5,815 bases of DNA from a bacterium (GCA_012511355.1 JAAZGG010000047.1:1-5815), one strand, 5' to 3'; shown: positions 1-5,815, counted from the stretch's first letter. Translations and numbers: made by a program. The notes: generated by a model from the letters alone, not told the origin.

Positions 1-286
1 GGGGAACATAATCCATCAAATCGCCAATAATACTGCCATCAAAATTAAATAAATCGATGACATAGACCAATAAATTTTGCTCCTTATTAGCGGTTATTAA
101 CAGTTTTTCATACTCTTTACCAACGGTGGGGACAGTAAAGAATTGACCATAGTGTCGCAACTTAAAACAACGCTGACAAATGGCATCCTCACGATTATAC
201 AAGGTCGCGGGGATATAACCTTGTTCCTGATCATCTAAGGTCTGTAAAATCGCCCCACAACCAGGACATCTCTTCTCTTCTACCAT
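1..286 (-). CDS. yqeH: YqeH-family ribosome-biogenesis GTPase, N-terminal part (truncated by window edge)
   Basis: The 95 visible codons are the N-terminus of a YqeH-type circularly permuted GTPase, which in Bacillus acts in the cytoplasm in maturation of the 30S ribosomal subunit. The sequence shows a zinc-finger of treble-clef type with cysteines at residues 7, 10, 37 and 40 (CPGCGA, then CQRCFKLRHY), the conserved GYIP segment between the pairs, and the VYVIDLFNFDGS segment (about 74-85) that opens the GTPase region in this family. The GTP-binding motifs, in the permuted order G4-G5-G1-G2-G3, would lie beyond the left edge; family members are about 370 residues, so roughly three quarters of the gene is missing. 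The ATG overlaps the yqeG stop by one base (TGATG) and has an SD-like AAGGGGGTG five bases upstream, which supports this start and translational coupling. The identification is strong; GTPase activity itself cannot be judged from the visible part. Confidence 0.93.
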   Translation of the reverse strand, partial: MVEEKRCPGCGAILQTLDDQEQGYIPATLYNREDAICQRCFKLRHYGQFFTVPTVGKEYEKLLITANKEQNLLVYVIDLFNFDGSIIGDLMDYVP

Positions 287-798
287 CACTCCACCCCCTT
301 CAGTCTACCACGTTTTTTTAACTTTTTCCTGATGATCTTATCAATAAAACGCAGGGGTCTAGTAATCGGTAAATCCCGCGGACTAAAAGGTTCAACTAAA
401 ATACTTTTAAAACCCAAACGATTGGCGAACCAAATATCCGTTAGTAGTTGATCACCGATGAGTATACTTTTATCAAGATCGACATTTTTTGCCTTAATGA
501 AAGCTTTGAGTCTATTACGAAGAGGTTTACCGGTGGAACCAAAGTATTCAACCTGCAAGGCATCCGCCACTTTCTTGACTCGGTTTTCATGATTGTTAGA
601 AATAATAAATAAGCGAAACCCCAAGGCCTTACACTTAGAGACGAAGGCATAAGACTCTTCACTTGGCAAGGGATTGTGAGCGGCGGTCAAGGTGTTATCA
701 AGATCACAAAAAACATCAACAAAACCCATATCTTTTAATTTTTGGAGGGGGATATCACAGATTTTTTGGTGATACCAAGTTGGTTGTAATTTTCTCAT
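286..798 (-). CDS. yqeG: YqeG-family HAD-IIIA phosphatase
   Basis: This 170-residue protein is a small cytoplasmic HAD-superfamily phosphatase of the YqeG type; the physiological substrate of the family is not settled. All HAD motifs are present: motif I CDLDNTL with nucleophile Asp32 and acid/base Asp34, motif II FIISNN with Ser67, motif III Lys91 in the GKP segment, and motif IV IGDQLLTD with Asp116 and Asp121. The N-terminus begins close to motif I as expected for subclass III enzymes without a large cap. The C-terminus is very basic (IIRKKLKKRGRLKG), typical of the family and compatible with nucleic-acid or ribosome contact (inference). It starts 2 nt after the parC stop and overlaps yqeH by one base. 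No convincing Shine-Dalgarno precedes its ATG, so it probably depends on ribosomes terminating on parC. The yqeG-yqeH pairing matches Bacillus and supports both names. Confidence 0.93.
   Translation of the reverse strand: MRKLQPTWYHQKICDIPLQKLKDMGFVDVFCDLDNTLTAAHNPLPSEESYAFVSKCKALGFRLFIISNNHENRVKKVADALQVEYFGSTGKPLRNRLKAFIKAKNVDLDKSILIGDQLLTDIWFANRLGFKSILVEPFSPRDLPITRPLRFIDKIIRKKLKKRGRLKGVE
292..300 (-). promoter_or_regulatory. Ribosome binding site of yqeH inside the end of yqeG
   Basis: On the minus strand AAGGGGGTG lies five bases before the yqeH ATG and differs from the ideal AAGGAGGTG by one base. It sits within the last codons of yqeG, so ribosomes finishing yqeG would be placed at the overlapping TGATG junction. 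It supports ATG at 286 as the yqeH start. Confidence 0.7.
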
Positions 799-800
799 AA

Positions 801-3338
801 CTATAGATCATCTAAATAGTCAAAAATGGTTTGTTGACTATCCTCCTCTTCTTTAGTGGTGGGCTTATTTTCAATTATCTCTTCAGTAGGCTCATAGGTT
901 TTGGTCTGCTCATCAATAACGGCAAAACTACCATCGGAAATTACTGTAAACCTTTCAGTCGGGTCTTCTAAAAGCGTTGACCTTATAATGCGGGCTAAAG
1001 CCGTAGCCTTGGTTGTTTCAAAAGTGATTTCTCTACTCCCTGAAATTGTCGATAAAACATTGATTTTATTATTTTCAGGATAAAGAACTGCCCCAACCAA
1101 ATGATGAGTTTCTGAACGATAATATCTATATAATTCAAGCGGTTTTATTAAGCGATTACCATAAGTTAAGTTATAGGGATTAAAAACCTTTAAACCCCCG
1201 CGGTCAGTGATGATAAGCGCATTGGTTTTGACACCCTTATTTAAAACTAACATGGCGGCGATCTCATCATCCTTAGCTAATTTTAAAGCCTTAACCCCAG
1301 CGGCTCTTACCCCAACTAGTGAGACCTTATTTTCATGATAAGCATTGATCTTGCCTTTTCTAGTGAGCACTAAAATTTTGCTATCACCATCGGCATAAGC
1401 CATAGAAACCAGAGCATCACCTTCAGAAATATTCATCGCCTTTAAGGGCTTGCTATAACGCTGAACCACATAATCGGCTAAGCGGGTGCGCTTGATTAAG
1501 CCCTCTTCACTACACAAGACCAAACTGACATCCTTGCTAAAATCTTTAACTAAGATCGTGGCAATAATTTTTTCATCCCCAGCCAAACTGATGATATTGC
1601 TGATATGTTTACCCTCATCTTTCCACTTGTTCTCACTCAACTCATGAATTGGAATATAAAGATAATTGGCTTTATCGGTAAAAGCTAGAAGAATATCGGC
1701 GGTATTGGCTTGCCCAGTAGCGACAATGATATCCCCATTTTTACAACCTGGCATTGCCCCTTCCCCACTAGCACTATAAGACTTCAAAGATGAGCGCTTA
1801 AAGTAACCATCTCTAGAAACGGCAATCATGACATCCTCTTTGAGGATGGGCTTCTTATCGACATTATATTCTTTAAAGTCCTCTTCCAAAGTTGAAAGAC
1901 GGGGACTTGGATATTTCTTAGCAAGTTCACTTAACTCCCTAGTAAGAATGTTCTTAATCTTCTTTTCATTATCTTTAATGGCTGAGAGTTCGGCTACCTT
2001 GCTTTCAAGTTCTAAACCCTCTTCCTTTAAACTTAAAACATCCGCGGCATTTAAGCGATAGAGTTGTAAGGTCACAATGGCTTCGGCCTGCATCTCTGTT
2101 AAGGAAAAGCGACTCATCAAGCCCTTCTTAGCCTCATCTTTACTCTTACTCGCTCGCACAATCCGGATAACCTCATCAAGATTGCTAACAGCGATGATAA
2201 GACCACTGACAATGTGCAGACGCTGCTCGGCCTTTCTTAAATCAAACTTAACGCGCCTATTGATCACTTCAACTTGATGTTTGATATAGTAATCCAAAAT
2301 GGGCAGCAAGCCGACCTGCAAGGGTTGTTTATCACAGATAACTACCATGTTATAACTGTAACGTACCGAAAGGTCAGTCTTCTTCATTAAATAGGTTTTA
2401 ATACTATCATGATCGGCATCTTTATGTAAATCAATGACAATACGTAAACCGCTGCGATCCGATTCATCGCGCACTTCTAAAATGCCATCAATCTCTTTAT
2501 CGTTACGAATCTTATCAATAGCCGCAACTAATTGGCTCTTAACGACGGCAAAAGGAATTTCACTAATCACTAGGGATCGACAATTCTTACTGTTGACAAA
2601 CTCGGTTTTCGCGGTAATCTGCACTTGACCAGAACCACTTTCAAAAGCATCGATAACCCCTTGTTTCCCACGGACGATGCCGCCAGTTGGAAAATCAGGT
2701 CCTGGGATAACTTCTAGTATTTCATTTAAAGAACAAGTGGGATTTTTTAAACGGTAAACCGTCGCTTCACAGACTTCTTTAAAGTTATGCGGCGGGATAT
2801 TGGTGCGATAACCAGCAGCAATTCCTTCCGAACCATTGACTAAAAGATTGGGAAAATAGGCTGGTAAAACCGTTGGTTCCTGATTGGTATCATCATAGTT
2901 TGGGGCAAAATTAACCGTATCCTTTTCAATATCTTTTAATAGTTCCATGCTGATGGGAGCAAGACGGGCTTCGGTATAACGCATGGCGGCAGGTGGGTCA
3001 GCATCTAAAGAGCCATTGTTACCCTGCATATCTATTAAGGGTTGGTTTTGTTTCCACCACTGGCTCATCCTCACCATGGCATCATAAACTGAAGTGTCGC
3101 CATGTGGATGATAATGACCAATAACAAAACCCACAGCCGTAGCCGCTTTCCTATAAGCCTTAGTTGGAACGTTGCCATTAACTAACATCGCATAGATTAT
3201 TCTTCTTTGCACAGGTTTTAAACCATCACGCACATCGGGTAAGGCCCGATCCTGAATGATGTATTTCGAATATTTACCAAAACGATCGCCGAGGATAAAA
3301 TCTAAGGGTAAGTTAATAATTCTTTTAACTTCTTCCAT
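801..3338 (-). CDS. parC: DNA topoisomerase IV subunit A (ParC/GrlA)
   Basis: ParC is the DNA cleavage and rejoining subunit of topoisomerase IV, which with ParE decatenates sister chromosomes. The 845 residues contain the winged-helix catalytic part with Tyr121 preceded by Arg120 (MRYTEARL), the HPHGDTSVYDA quinolone-determining region (Thr82, Asp86), the DNA-bending Ile173 (SEGIAAGY), tower and coiled-coil regions (about 210-490), and a C-terminal beta-pinwheel (about 500-815) whose blades begin with segments such as SRDGYFKRSS and SEEGLIKRT. ParC rather than GyrA is indicated by the absence of the QRRGGRG GyrA box, by DRFGKYSKYIIQDRALPD, GNNGSLDADPPAAMRYTEA and KWKDEGKHISNI, and by parE lying directly upstream. 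It is somewhat longer than the roughly 800-residue Gram-positive ParC because of an acidic tail ending QQTIFDYLDDL. The start follows a strong SD and abuts the parE stop with no gap. An arginine at 178 replaces the usual small residue before TNIPPHN. Confidence 0.96.
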   Translation of the reverse strand: MEEVKRIINLPLDFILGDRFGKYSKYIIQDRALPDVRDGLKPVQRRIIYAMLVNGNVPTKAYRKAATAVGFVIGHYHPHGDTSVYDAMVRMSQWWKQNQPLIDMQGNNGSLDADPPAAMRYTEARLAPISMELLKDIEKDTVNFAPNYDDTNQEPTVLPAYFPNLLVNGSEGIAAGYRTNIPPHNFKEVCEATVYRLKNPTCSLNEILEVIPGPDFPTGGIVRGKQGVIDAFESGSGQVQITAKTEFVNSKNCRSLVISEIPFAVVKSQLVAAIDKIRNDKEIDGILEVRDESDRSGLRIVIDLHKDADHDSIKTYLMKKTDLSVRYSYNMVVICDKQPLQVGLLPILDYYIKHQVEVINRRVKFDLRKAEQRLHIVSGLIIAVSNLDEVIRIVRASKSKDEAKKGLMSRFSLTEMQAEAIVTLQLYRLNAADVLSLKEEGLELESKVAELSAIKDNEKKIKNILTRELSELAKKYPSPRLSTLEEDFKEYNVDKKPILKEDVMIAVSRDGYFKRSSLKSYSASGEGAMPGCKNGDIIVATGQANTADILLAFTDKANYLYIPIHELSENKWKDEGKHISNIISLAGDEKIIATILVKDFSKDVSLVLCSEEGLIKRTRLADYVVQRYSKPLKAMNISEGDALVSMAYADGDSKILVLTRKGKINAYHENKVSLVGVRAAGVKALKLAKDDEIAAMLVLNKGVKTNALIITDRGGLKVFNPYNLTYGNRLIKPLELYRYYRSETHHLVGAVLYPENNKINVLSTISGSREITFETTKATALARIIRSTLLEDPTERFTVISDGSFAVIDEQTKTYEPTEEIIENKPTTKEEEDSQQTIFDYLDDL

Positions 3339-5270
3339 TTATTTTACCTCCCTGAGAAAATCGTCTTCTAAGGTGAATTTGATGTTTTCTTCAATCCAGT
3401 TACGCCTTAATTTGGCATCTTTACCCATTAAAACCGTCACTTTTTTCTCCGTGGCAACGAGATTATCGATTTTTACCTGAATTAAAGAACGCGTTTTAGG
3501 ATTCATAGTAGTTTCCCATAGTTGACCGGGATTCATCTCACCTAGACCTTTATAACGTTGGATGCTATAACCTGCCCCAATCTTTTCCTTAGCGGCCTTT
3601 AAGTCTTCCTCGTCCCAGCAATAAACGGATTTTTCTTTCTTCCCGACATACTTATAAACTTTGTAAAGTGGTGGTAAAGCCACATAAACTCGTCCTGCCT
3701 CAATCAAGGCCCGCATGTAGCGGAAGAAGAAGGTTAAAAGTAAGACTTGAATATGGGCCCCATCGGTATCCGCATCAGTCATGATGATAACTTTACCATA
3801 GTTGCAATCATTCAAAGAAAAACTTTGGCCATAACCAGCCCCGATGGTATAGATCATGGTGGAAATCTCTTCGTTTTTAAGTAGGTCCGCTAAATCACTG
3901 CGCTCAGAGTTGATAACCTTGCCTCTCAGAGGCAAAATCGCTTGATATAGTCGGTCACGACCCTGTTTAGCCGAACCACCTGCTGAATCACCTTCAACCA
4001 AAAACAACTCACATTCACTGCTCTTTTTGGATTGAGCTGGGGTTAATTTGCCGCTTAATAAGCGCTCGGCCTTAACTCTTTTACCACTGCGGGCTTCTTC
4101 TCTAGCCTTTCTTGCCGCTTCGCGCGCCAAACTAGCTTTTTTGGCCCGATTGATGATCTTATTGGCCATCTCTTTATTTTCTTCTAAGTAATAGGTAAAG
4201 CGTTCGGTCAGGACACTATCTACCGCATTACGAACTTCAGGAGAGCCTAGTTTTGATTTAGTTTGACCCTCAAACTGAAGATATTTTTCGGGTACCTTGA
4301 CTGAGACAATGGCAGTTAAACCCTCGCGGTAATCAGAACTATCAATCTTATCGCGCTCTTTGATTATATTGTATTTTTTGGCATAGTCATTCAAACAACG
4401 GGTAAAAGCCGTGCGAAAACCCGTTTCGTGGGTGCCGCCATCAATCGTTTTTACATTATTAGCAAAAGAAATTATGGTCTCATCGTATTCAGTGGTATAC
4501 TGCATCACAATCTCCACTTTTGTGCTGTTATAAGTATCAACAAAAGACATGATCGGTGTTAGAACTTCCTTATCTTCATTGATAAATTGACAGTAGGCAA
4601 TCAGACCATCTTGATAACAGTAATTGGCCACTTTTTCACTTCGCTCATCGATGAGCACCAACTCAACGCCTGGTAGTAAAAAGGCGCTTTCCTGCAACCT
4701 CTCGGCAATTAAAGAGAATTTAAACTCGGTGCTGGAGAAGATTTTGGGATCAGGTAAAAAACGCACAATTGTCCCAGTACGCGTGGTTGTTCGACTTAAA
4801 TCGGCTTTGCCGATAATACTTCCACCCTTTTCATAACGCTGATTAAAAACCTTGCCATCTTTATAAATCGTGACATCTAAATACTCACTAAGTGCTGTGA
4901 CTACCGCCGCCCCAACACCATGTAAACCGACACTAGCTGAATAGACCTTATCGCTAAATTTACCACCGGCATGTAAAATCGTATAGACGACCTGGGGAGT
5001 GGGTACTCCCGACTTGTGACGACCTGTTGGTATACCTCGACCAAAATCCTCCACGCTTAAAGAACCATCCTTGTGAATGGTTAAAATTATCTTCTTACCA
5101 AACCCCATCATCGCTTCATCGATGGAGTTATCAACTATTTCCCAAACGCAGTGATGAAGACCTCGATAATCGGTGGAACCAATATACATAGCCGGCCTTT
5201 TACGAACAGCACTCAGCCCCTCTAAAATCTCTATTGTTCCTTCCGAATAATTTCTATCTTCTCTCGCCAT
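3339..5270 (-). CDS. parE: DNA topoisomerase IV subunit B (ParE/GrlB)
   Basis: ParE is the ATPase subunit of topoisomerase IV and drives strand passage through the ParC gate. The 643 residues show a GHKL ATPase domain with catalytic Glu44, Asp47 and Asn48 (WEIVDNSIDEA), Asp75 in VEDFGRGIP, the ATP lid GLHGVGAAVV (115-124), a transducer with the QTK loop (Gln336, Lys338), then a Toprim domain with Glu426 (VEGDSAGGSAKQGRDR), PLRGKVIN (447-454) and the metal-binding DADTDGAH (499-506). The C-terminal ParC-binding part contains QRYKGLGEMN and QLWETTMNP. The length fits Gram-positive ParE/GrlB and lacks the Toprim insert of enterobacterial GyrB. ParE over GyrB is supported by VALPPLYKVYK, by RNWIEENIKFTLED near the end, and by the adjoining parC. 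It is the first gene of the minus-strand unit, with an SD-like AAAAGAGGT upstream of its ATG. The divergent neighbour plsY is the same as in Bacilli. No key residue is missing. Confidence 0.96.
   Translation of the reverse strand: MAREDRNYSEGTIEILEGLSAVRKRPAMYIGSTDYRGLHHCVWEIVDNSIDEAMMGFGKKIILTIHKDGSLSVEDFGRGIPTGRHKSGVPTPQVVYTILHAGGKFSDKVYSASVGLHGVGAAVVTALSEYLDVTIYKDGKVFNQRYEKGGSIIGKADLSRTTTRTGTIVRFLPDPKIFSSTEFKFSLIAERLQESAFLLPGVELVLIDERSEKVANYCYQDGLIAYCQFINEDKEVLTPIMSFVDTYNSTKVEIVMQYTTEYDETIISFANNVKTIDGGTHETGFRTAFTRCLNDYAKKYNIIKERDKIDSSDYREGLTAIVSVKVPEKYLQFEGQTKSKLGSPEVRNAVDSVLTERFTYYLEENKEMANKIINRAKKASLAREAARKAREEARSGKRVKAERLLSGKLTPAQSKKSSECELFLVEGDSAGGSAKQGRDRLYQAILPLRGKVINSERSDLADLLKNEEISTMIYTIGAGYGQSFSLNDCNYGKVIIMTDADTDGAHIQVLLLTFFFRYMRALIEAGRVYVALPPLYKVYKYVGKKEKSVYCWDEEDLKAAKEKIGAGYSIQRYKGLGEMNPGQLWETTMNPKTRSLIQVKIDNLVATEKKVTVLMGKDAKLRRNWIEENIKFTLEDDFLREVK
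3346..3353 (-). promoter_or_regulatory. Ribosome binding site of parC inside the 3' end of parE
   Basis: The minus strand reads AGGGAGGT followed by a seven-base spacer and the parC ATG. It lies in the last codons of parE, whose TAA directly abuts the parC ATG. The strong site together with the zero-gap junction points to coupled synthesis of the two subunits, which are needed in equal amounts. Confidence 0.85.
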
Positions 5271-5276
5271 TAATAA

Positions 5277-5285
5277 ACCTCTTTT
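5277..5285 (-). promoter_or_regulatory. Ribosome binding site of parE
   Basis: The minus strand reads AAAAGAGGT, then TTATTA and ATG. It is one base short of AAGGAGGT, so of moderate strength, with good spacing. It supports ATG at 5270. The A-rich half is complementary to the neighbouring T-rich stretch (see the short inverted repeat at 5282-5294). Confidence 0.7.
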
Positions 5286-5294
5286 CCTGGAAAA
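5282..5294. repeat. Short inverted repeat overlapping the parE ribosome binding site
   Basis: TTTTCC and GGAAAA flank a single base. In the parE mRNA this could fold as a five-pair stem (UUUUC/GAAAA) with loop CAG, pairing the A-rich side of the ribosome binding site. It shares two bases with the larger inverted repeat next to it, so the two stems would compete at their edges. The stem is weak and short; its role is speculative. Confidence 0.35.
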
Positions 5295-5315
5295 ACGGAT
5301 AAAACATATCCGTTT
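5293..5315. repeat. Perfect 9-bp inverted repeat in the parE leader (operator or RNA hairpin)
   Basis: AAACGGATA and TATCCGTTT are perfect reverse complements separated by five bases. The element lies downstream of the predicted parE start of transcription and upstream of the parE ribosome binding site, so it could be a protein operator acting as a roadblock or a hairpin about ten bases from the mRNA 5' end. In the parE direction the right arm runs into TTTTT, like a weak intrinsic terminator, but the stem has only three G-C pairs. The symmetry is seen directly; the function is inference. Confidence 0.65.
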
Positions 5316-5331
5316 ATTTACTTACAAAGCC

Positions 5332-5360
5332 ATTATACAAGATTTTTTAAACTTTTTCAT
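5332..5360 (-). promoter_or_regulatory. Predicted sigma-70/A promoter of the parE operon
   Basis: On the minus strand the -10 box is a perfect TATAAT (5332-5337) and the -35 box is ATGAAA (5355-5360, four of six matches to TTGACA) with an ideal 17-bp spacer. Transcription would begin near 5325, giving a leader of about 55 nt that contains the inverted repeat. It is the only good promoter seen upstream of the four minus-strand genes. Confidence 0.7.
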
Positions 5361-5399
5361 TACTTTCTTGCAATTTTTTGTTATTATAATCATAGTTTT
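5343..5399. other. Helically spaced T-tracts between divergent promoters (possible curved DNA)
   Basis: T runs occur at 5343-5348, 5353-5357, 5364-5366, 5374-5379 and 5396-5399. Their centres are about 9.5, 10, 11.5 and 21 bp apart, close to one or two helical turns. Phased A/T tracts are known to bend DNA and can act as promoter UP elements. Whether this one does either is not shown by sequence alone. Confidence 0.45.
5385..5390 (+). promoter_or_regulatory. Predicted -10 box of the plsY promoter
   Basis: A perfect TATAAT lies 26 bp before the plsY ATG, giving a predicted leader of about 20 nt starting near 5397. No recognisable -35 box is found at 15-18 bp (positions around 5361-5369 are TACTTTCTT), and there is no TGn extension. 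The upstream T-tracts may compensate, or the promoter may be weak or activator-dependent. Confidence 0.55.
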
Positions 5400-5400
5400 A

Positions 5401-5410
5401 AAAGGGAGGG
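5401..5410 (+). promoter_or_regulatory. Ribosome binding site of plsY
   Basis: AAAGGGAGGG ends six bases before the ATG at 5417. It is a strong purine-rich SD with good spacing and fixes the plsY start. Confidence 0.8.
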
Positions 5411-5416
5411 CTTTCG

Positions 5417-5815
5417 ATGGAAATACTTTGTTTACTAATCTGTGCGGTTCTGGCTTACTTAATCGGTGCCATCCCCTGGGCGATAATCATCAGCAGGCTT
5501 TTTTTCCATATCGATGTCCGTGACTATGGCTCCCGTAACGCTGGCGGAACTAATGCTGGCCGCGTCATGGGCAAGCGCATCGGTTTGCTGGTTATCGTTT
5601 TAGATACTTGTAAAATTCTTATAATTTTTCTACTGAATCGCTTGATCATCTTTAATTTCTTTGGCTTTACCTCAGCCGACATGATTTATACCTACTGTCA
5701 GTTATTGTCGACCGTTTGCGCGACTCTTGGGCATTGCTACCCCATCTATTGTAGTTTTAAAGGCGGTAAGGCTGTTTCTTGTTCAACTGGTTTTGTCGCT
5801 TTCACCAACTGGATA
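5417..5815 (+). CDS. plsY: Glycerol-3-phosphate acyltransferase PlsY, N-terminal part (truncated by window edge)
   Basis: PlsY is an integral membrane enzyme that transfers an acyl group from acyl-phosphate (made by PlsX) to sn-glycerol-3-phosphate, the first step of phospholipid synthesis. The 133 visible codons show a first membrane helix (about 3-28) with a proline at 20, motif 1 GSRNAGGTNAGR (38-49), a second hydrophobic helix (about 55-79) with LDTCK (62-66), and motif 2 GHCYPIYCSFKGGKAVS (105-121). The family is about 200 residues, so the third motif and last helices lie past the right edge. Divergent placement next to parE matches yneS/plsY in Bacilli. Oddities are arginine at 40 where many PlsY have glycine, and eight cysteines in 133 residues, three of them in motif 2. 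The reading frame is open to the edge and the ATG has a strong SD. Identification is firm from both motifs. Confidence 0.95.
   Translation, partial: MEILCLLICAVLAYLIGAIPWAIIISRLFFHIDVRDYGSRNAGGTNAGRVMGKRIGLLVIVLDTCKILIIFLLNRLIIFNFFGFTSADMIYTYCQLLSTVCATLGHCYPIYCSFKGGKAVSCSTGFVAFTNWI

Noticed and set aside
441..662. 73-codon minus-strand frame inside yqeG
   Set aside because: It is in another frame of yqeG, whose HAD motifs are intact across the same bases.
795..829. TTGACT on the minus strand near the parC end as a possible -35 for yqeG
   Set aside because: The best -10 candidate at 18 bp (TATGAG) matches only four of six bases and would start transcription inside yqeG. TATAGT is at 12 bp, which is too close.
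901..1083. Plus-strand open frame of 60 codons opposite parC; similar frames at 1828-2061, 2077-2277, 2434-2628, 3256-3480 and 4624-4836
   Set aside because: All lie antisense to parC or parE, whose protein sequences are fully recognisable. The frames have low-complexity Ser/Leu-rich products and no SD, as expected of shadows.
3919..3935. Inverted repeat TTGCCTCT-C-AGAGGCAA inside parE
   Set aside because: It falls on the codons for the conserved PLRGKV segment, where protein constraint fixes most bases. No terminator-like T run matters here because the gene continues.
4643..4656. Perfect 14-bp palindrome GCTCATCGATGAGC
   Set aside because: It lies within parE and codes for part of VLIDERS. 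It has no loop, no conserved partner site and no link to a gene boundary, so chance is the simplest explanation.
4995..5010. Inverted repeat GGGAGT-GGGT-ACTCCC inside parE
   Set aside because: It is short, coding (the SGVPTP segment) and isolated, with no regulatory context.
801..5270. Gyrase (gyrB-gyrA) instead of topoisomerase IV
   Set aside because: The A subunit lacks the QRRGGRG GyrA box and has ParC-type segments (GNNGSLDADPPAAMRYTEA, WKDEGKHISNI). The B subunit has ParE-type ends, and the plsY neighbour matches the parE locus of Bacilli.
5291..5315. The parE leader repeat as a functional intrinsic terminator
   Set aside because: The stem has only three G-C pairs out of nine and would block the operon it precedes. 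It is kept only as a possible weak attenuator.

Overview
The window reads as chromosomal housekeeping DNA from a low-to-moderate GC Firmicute-type bacterium. The genes are of Gram-positive type: a ParE/ParC topoisomerase IV pair, a YqeG HAD phosphatase, a YqeH GTPase and a PlsY acyltransferase, with strong GGAGG-like ribosome binding sites and TATAAT promoters. Standard code is used: TGA ends yqeG, and the visible Trp codons are TGG. The PlsY motif 1 form (GSRNAGGTNAGR) and the mixed gene neighbourhood suggest an Erysipelotrichia/Turicibacter-like or uncultured Mollicutes-related lineage more than classical Bacilli. That placement is an inference from memory of the families, not from a search.

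Layout from left to right: (1) 1-286, minus: N-terminal 95 codons of yqeH, cut by the window edge. (2) 286-798, minus: yqeG. (3) 801-3338, minus: parC, the topoisomerase IV subunit that cleaves DNA. (4) 3339-5270, minus: parE, the ATPase subunit. (5) 5271-5416: a 146-bp divergent intergenic region holding two back-to-back promoters, a perfect 9-bp inverted repeat in the parE leader, and T-tracts at roughly helical spacing. (6) 5417-5815, plus: N-terminal 133 codons of plsY, cut by the right edge.

The minus-strand genes look like one transcription unit, parE-parC-yqeG-yqeH, with junctions of 0 nt, 2 nt and a 1-nt overlap and no visible terminator between them. ParE and ParC form the A2B2 decatenase needed for chromosome segregation. 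YqeH is a circularly permuted GTPase of 30S ribosome assembly, usually paired with YqeG. The divergent parE/plsY arrangement is known from Bacilli. The direct fusion of the topoisomerase IV operon to yqeG-yqeH is not the Bacillus subtilis arrangement and is the main contextual oddity. I see no defence system, mobile element, CRISPR array, RNA gene or clearly new system here. The most interesting signals are the parE leader, the C-terminal tail of ParC, and the cysteine-rich PlsY.
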